From positions 9,943 through 15,751 of the forward strand of contig MGUL01000172.1 of NCBI GenBank assembly GCA_001800005.1: DNA of 5,809 nucleotides. Direction: 5' to 3'. Shown piece by piece: positions 5,042 to 5,809 of the stretch. This DNA comes from Elusimicrobia bacterium RBG_16_66_12. Its GTDB lineage: Bacteria; Elusimicrobiota; Elusimicrobia; UBA1565; UBA9628. Within the stretch, counting starts at the first letter, position 1, and every line of letters starts with the position of its first letter. The notes beneath the pieces are model-generated. The model did no database searches, was not told where the DNA came from, and worked only from the letters and a program-made list of their open reading frames with translations. The position numbers and the translations under genes are program-made.

Positions 5042-5809
5042 ATCATTTCGCGCAGGACCGCCGTGACGTGGCCGAAGAAGACCTCGACCTTCAGCATCAA
5101 CGGCCTCTTGGCGGCGTCGTCCGACAGCCACAGGCGCAGGCGCTTGCCCTTTTGCACGAAGAGCCCCTCGCGCCGCATCGCCGGCTCAACCAGGACCGAC
5201 GGGAACTCGCCCGCGGGGGTCTTGACCTTCTCGCGTTCGGTCACCTTCACGACCAGGGGCCAATTGTCGGGGGTGTTCACGTCGACGACGACCTGCCCGC
5301 CGTCCTTGAGCTCCCGGGAGCGCACGAAATAGACGCTGGAGAGGATGTCCTGGACTTGCGCCGGGATGGTGCCGGTGCGCACGGCGAAGCGCCCGTCCCG
5401 GTCGGTCCGGCGGGCGACGAAGGTGCCCGCGTCGCGGTCATAGAGCACCCACTCATCGCGGAAGAAGCGTCCCTCGCGCAGCTTCTTGGAGTAGCCGAGA
5501 GAGGTCAGAGTTCTCGCGTCGAGCCAGGATTCGTTGAGGTCGCGGACCGGGAAGAAGGTGTCGCAGAAGGAGTTGGAGCGGGCCTCGCTGACGATGTGGT
5601 AGGCGGCTCGGCCATTGAAGGTCACGAGCTTGTCCGCCCCGAGGGTGGCTTCTCCCACCGTCAGGAGGCCCCAGGAGACCTGCAGGACGAGCTTCTCGGG
5701 GAAGACCGGCAGGCGCTGGAACTCGGGGGACGGCGGGACCTCAGGGCCCATCAGCTGGGAGGGGGAGACGATCTCGGTCGTGATGGCCACGCGGCCCCAG
5801 ACGCGCGGC
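5038..5809 (-). CDS. DUF3108 domain protein, envelope-associated, 5'-partial
   Basis: The C-terminal 250 or more residues of a DUF3108-family protein, a family of mostly exported Gram-negative proteins with no settled biochemical role. Numbering from an internal GTG at 5790, the family's opening strand pattern (VSWGLLTVGEATL) is at about residues 38-50, and the typical closing pattern (LWLSDDAAKRP, then FFGHVTAVL) is near the C-terminus. The predicted composition is beta-rich, with no membrane helix in the visible part. The frame stays open from the GTG to the window edge (upstream codons read PRVWGR), and no signal peptide follows the GTG. I therefore infer that the real start and an export signal lie outside the window and that the GTG is not the start. 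The stop TGA overlaps the ATG of the heptose kinase by 4 bases. Its place at the head of an LPS operon suggests an outer-envelope role, but that is inference only. Confidence 0.8.
   Translation of the reverse strand, partial: PRVWGRVAITTEIVSPSQLMGPEVPPSPEFQRLPVFPEKLVLQVSWGLLTVGEATLGADKLVTFNGRAAYHIVSEARSNSFCDTFFPVRDLNESWLDARTLTSLGYSKKLREGRFFRDEWVLYDRDAGTFVARRTDRDGRFAVRTGTIPAQVQDILSSVYFVRSRELKDGGQVVVDVNTPDNWPLVVKVTEREKVKTPAGEFPSVLVEPAMRREGLFVQKGKRLRLWLSDDAAKRPLMLKVEVFFGHVTAVLREMI

Noticed and set aside
4001..5332. Plus-strand 443-codon open frame opposite the heptose kinase
   Set aside because: Shadow frame caused by G/C-rich third positions of the real gene; the translation is a low-information Asp/His/Ala/Gly mix with no recognisable domain, and the opposite strand encodes a clear PfkB kinase.

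Overview
This window is a tightly packed stretch of a lipopolysaccharide (LPS) biogenesis operon from a GC-rich Gram-negative bacterium. Every gene is on the minus strand, so the operon reads from the right edge of the window (5809) to the left edge (1). The organism must make an outer membrane with heptose- and Kdo-containing LPS. The gene order kdsB-pyrG-kdsA-...-lptC-lptA resembles clusters known in Geobacter-type bacteria. The combination with a heptose kinase, a DUF3108 protein and a small zinc-ribbon membrane protein would fit a GC-rich Elusimicrobiota-like or deltaproteobacterial-grade lineage. That taxonomic guess is inference; nothing here fixes it.

Layout in transcription order: (1) 5809-5038, a DUF3108 envelope protein whose N-terminus lies beyond the right edge; (2) 5041-4043, a stand-alone heptose-7-phosphate kinase (rfaE1/hldA type); (3) 4046-3321, CMP-Kdo synthetase KdsB; (4) 3324-1708, CTP synthase PyrG; (5) 1721-891, Kdo-8-phosphate synthase KdsA, with the residues of the metal-dependent class; (6) 894-577, a 105-residue protein with a zinc ribbon followed by one membrane helix, function unknown; (7) 580-74, a LptC-like protein with a lipoprotein signal; (8) 77-1, the first 25 codons of a gene with a signal peptide, most likely lptA/ostA, cut by the left edge.

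Six of the seven gene junctions are 4-base ATGA or GTGA stop/start overlaps and the seventh is a 14-base overlap. The window therefore holds no intergenic DNA, and I see no promoter, terminator, RNA gene, mobile element or CRISPR array. No gap over 300 bases exists. Translational coupling is the likely mode of expression, and the operon promoter should lie beyond the right edge.

The logic is coherent. KdsA makes Kdo-8-phosphate, PyrG makes CTP, and KdsB uses CTP and Kdo to make CMP-Kdo. The heptose kinase feeds inner-core heptose synthesis. LptC and LptA carry finished LPS across the periplasm. The unexplained members are the zinc-ribbon membrane protein and the DUF3108 protein; these are the best leads for something new. 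The rest is recognisable housekeeping biology rather than an obviously novel system.
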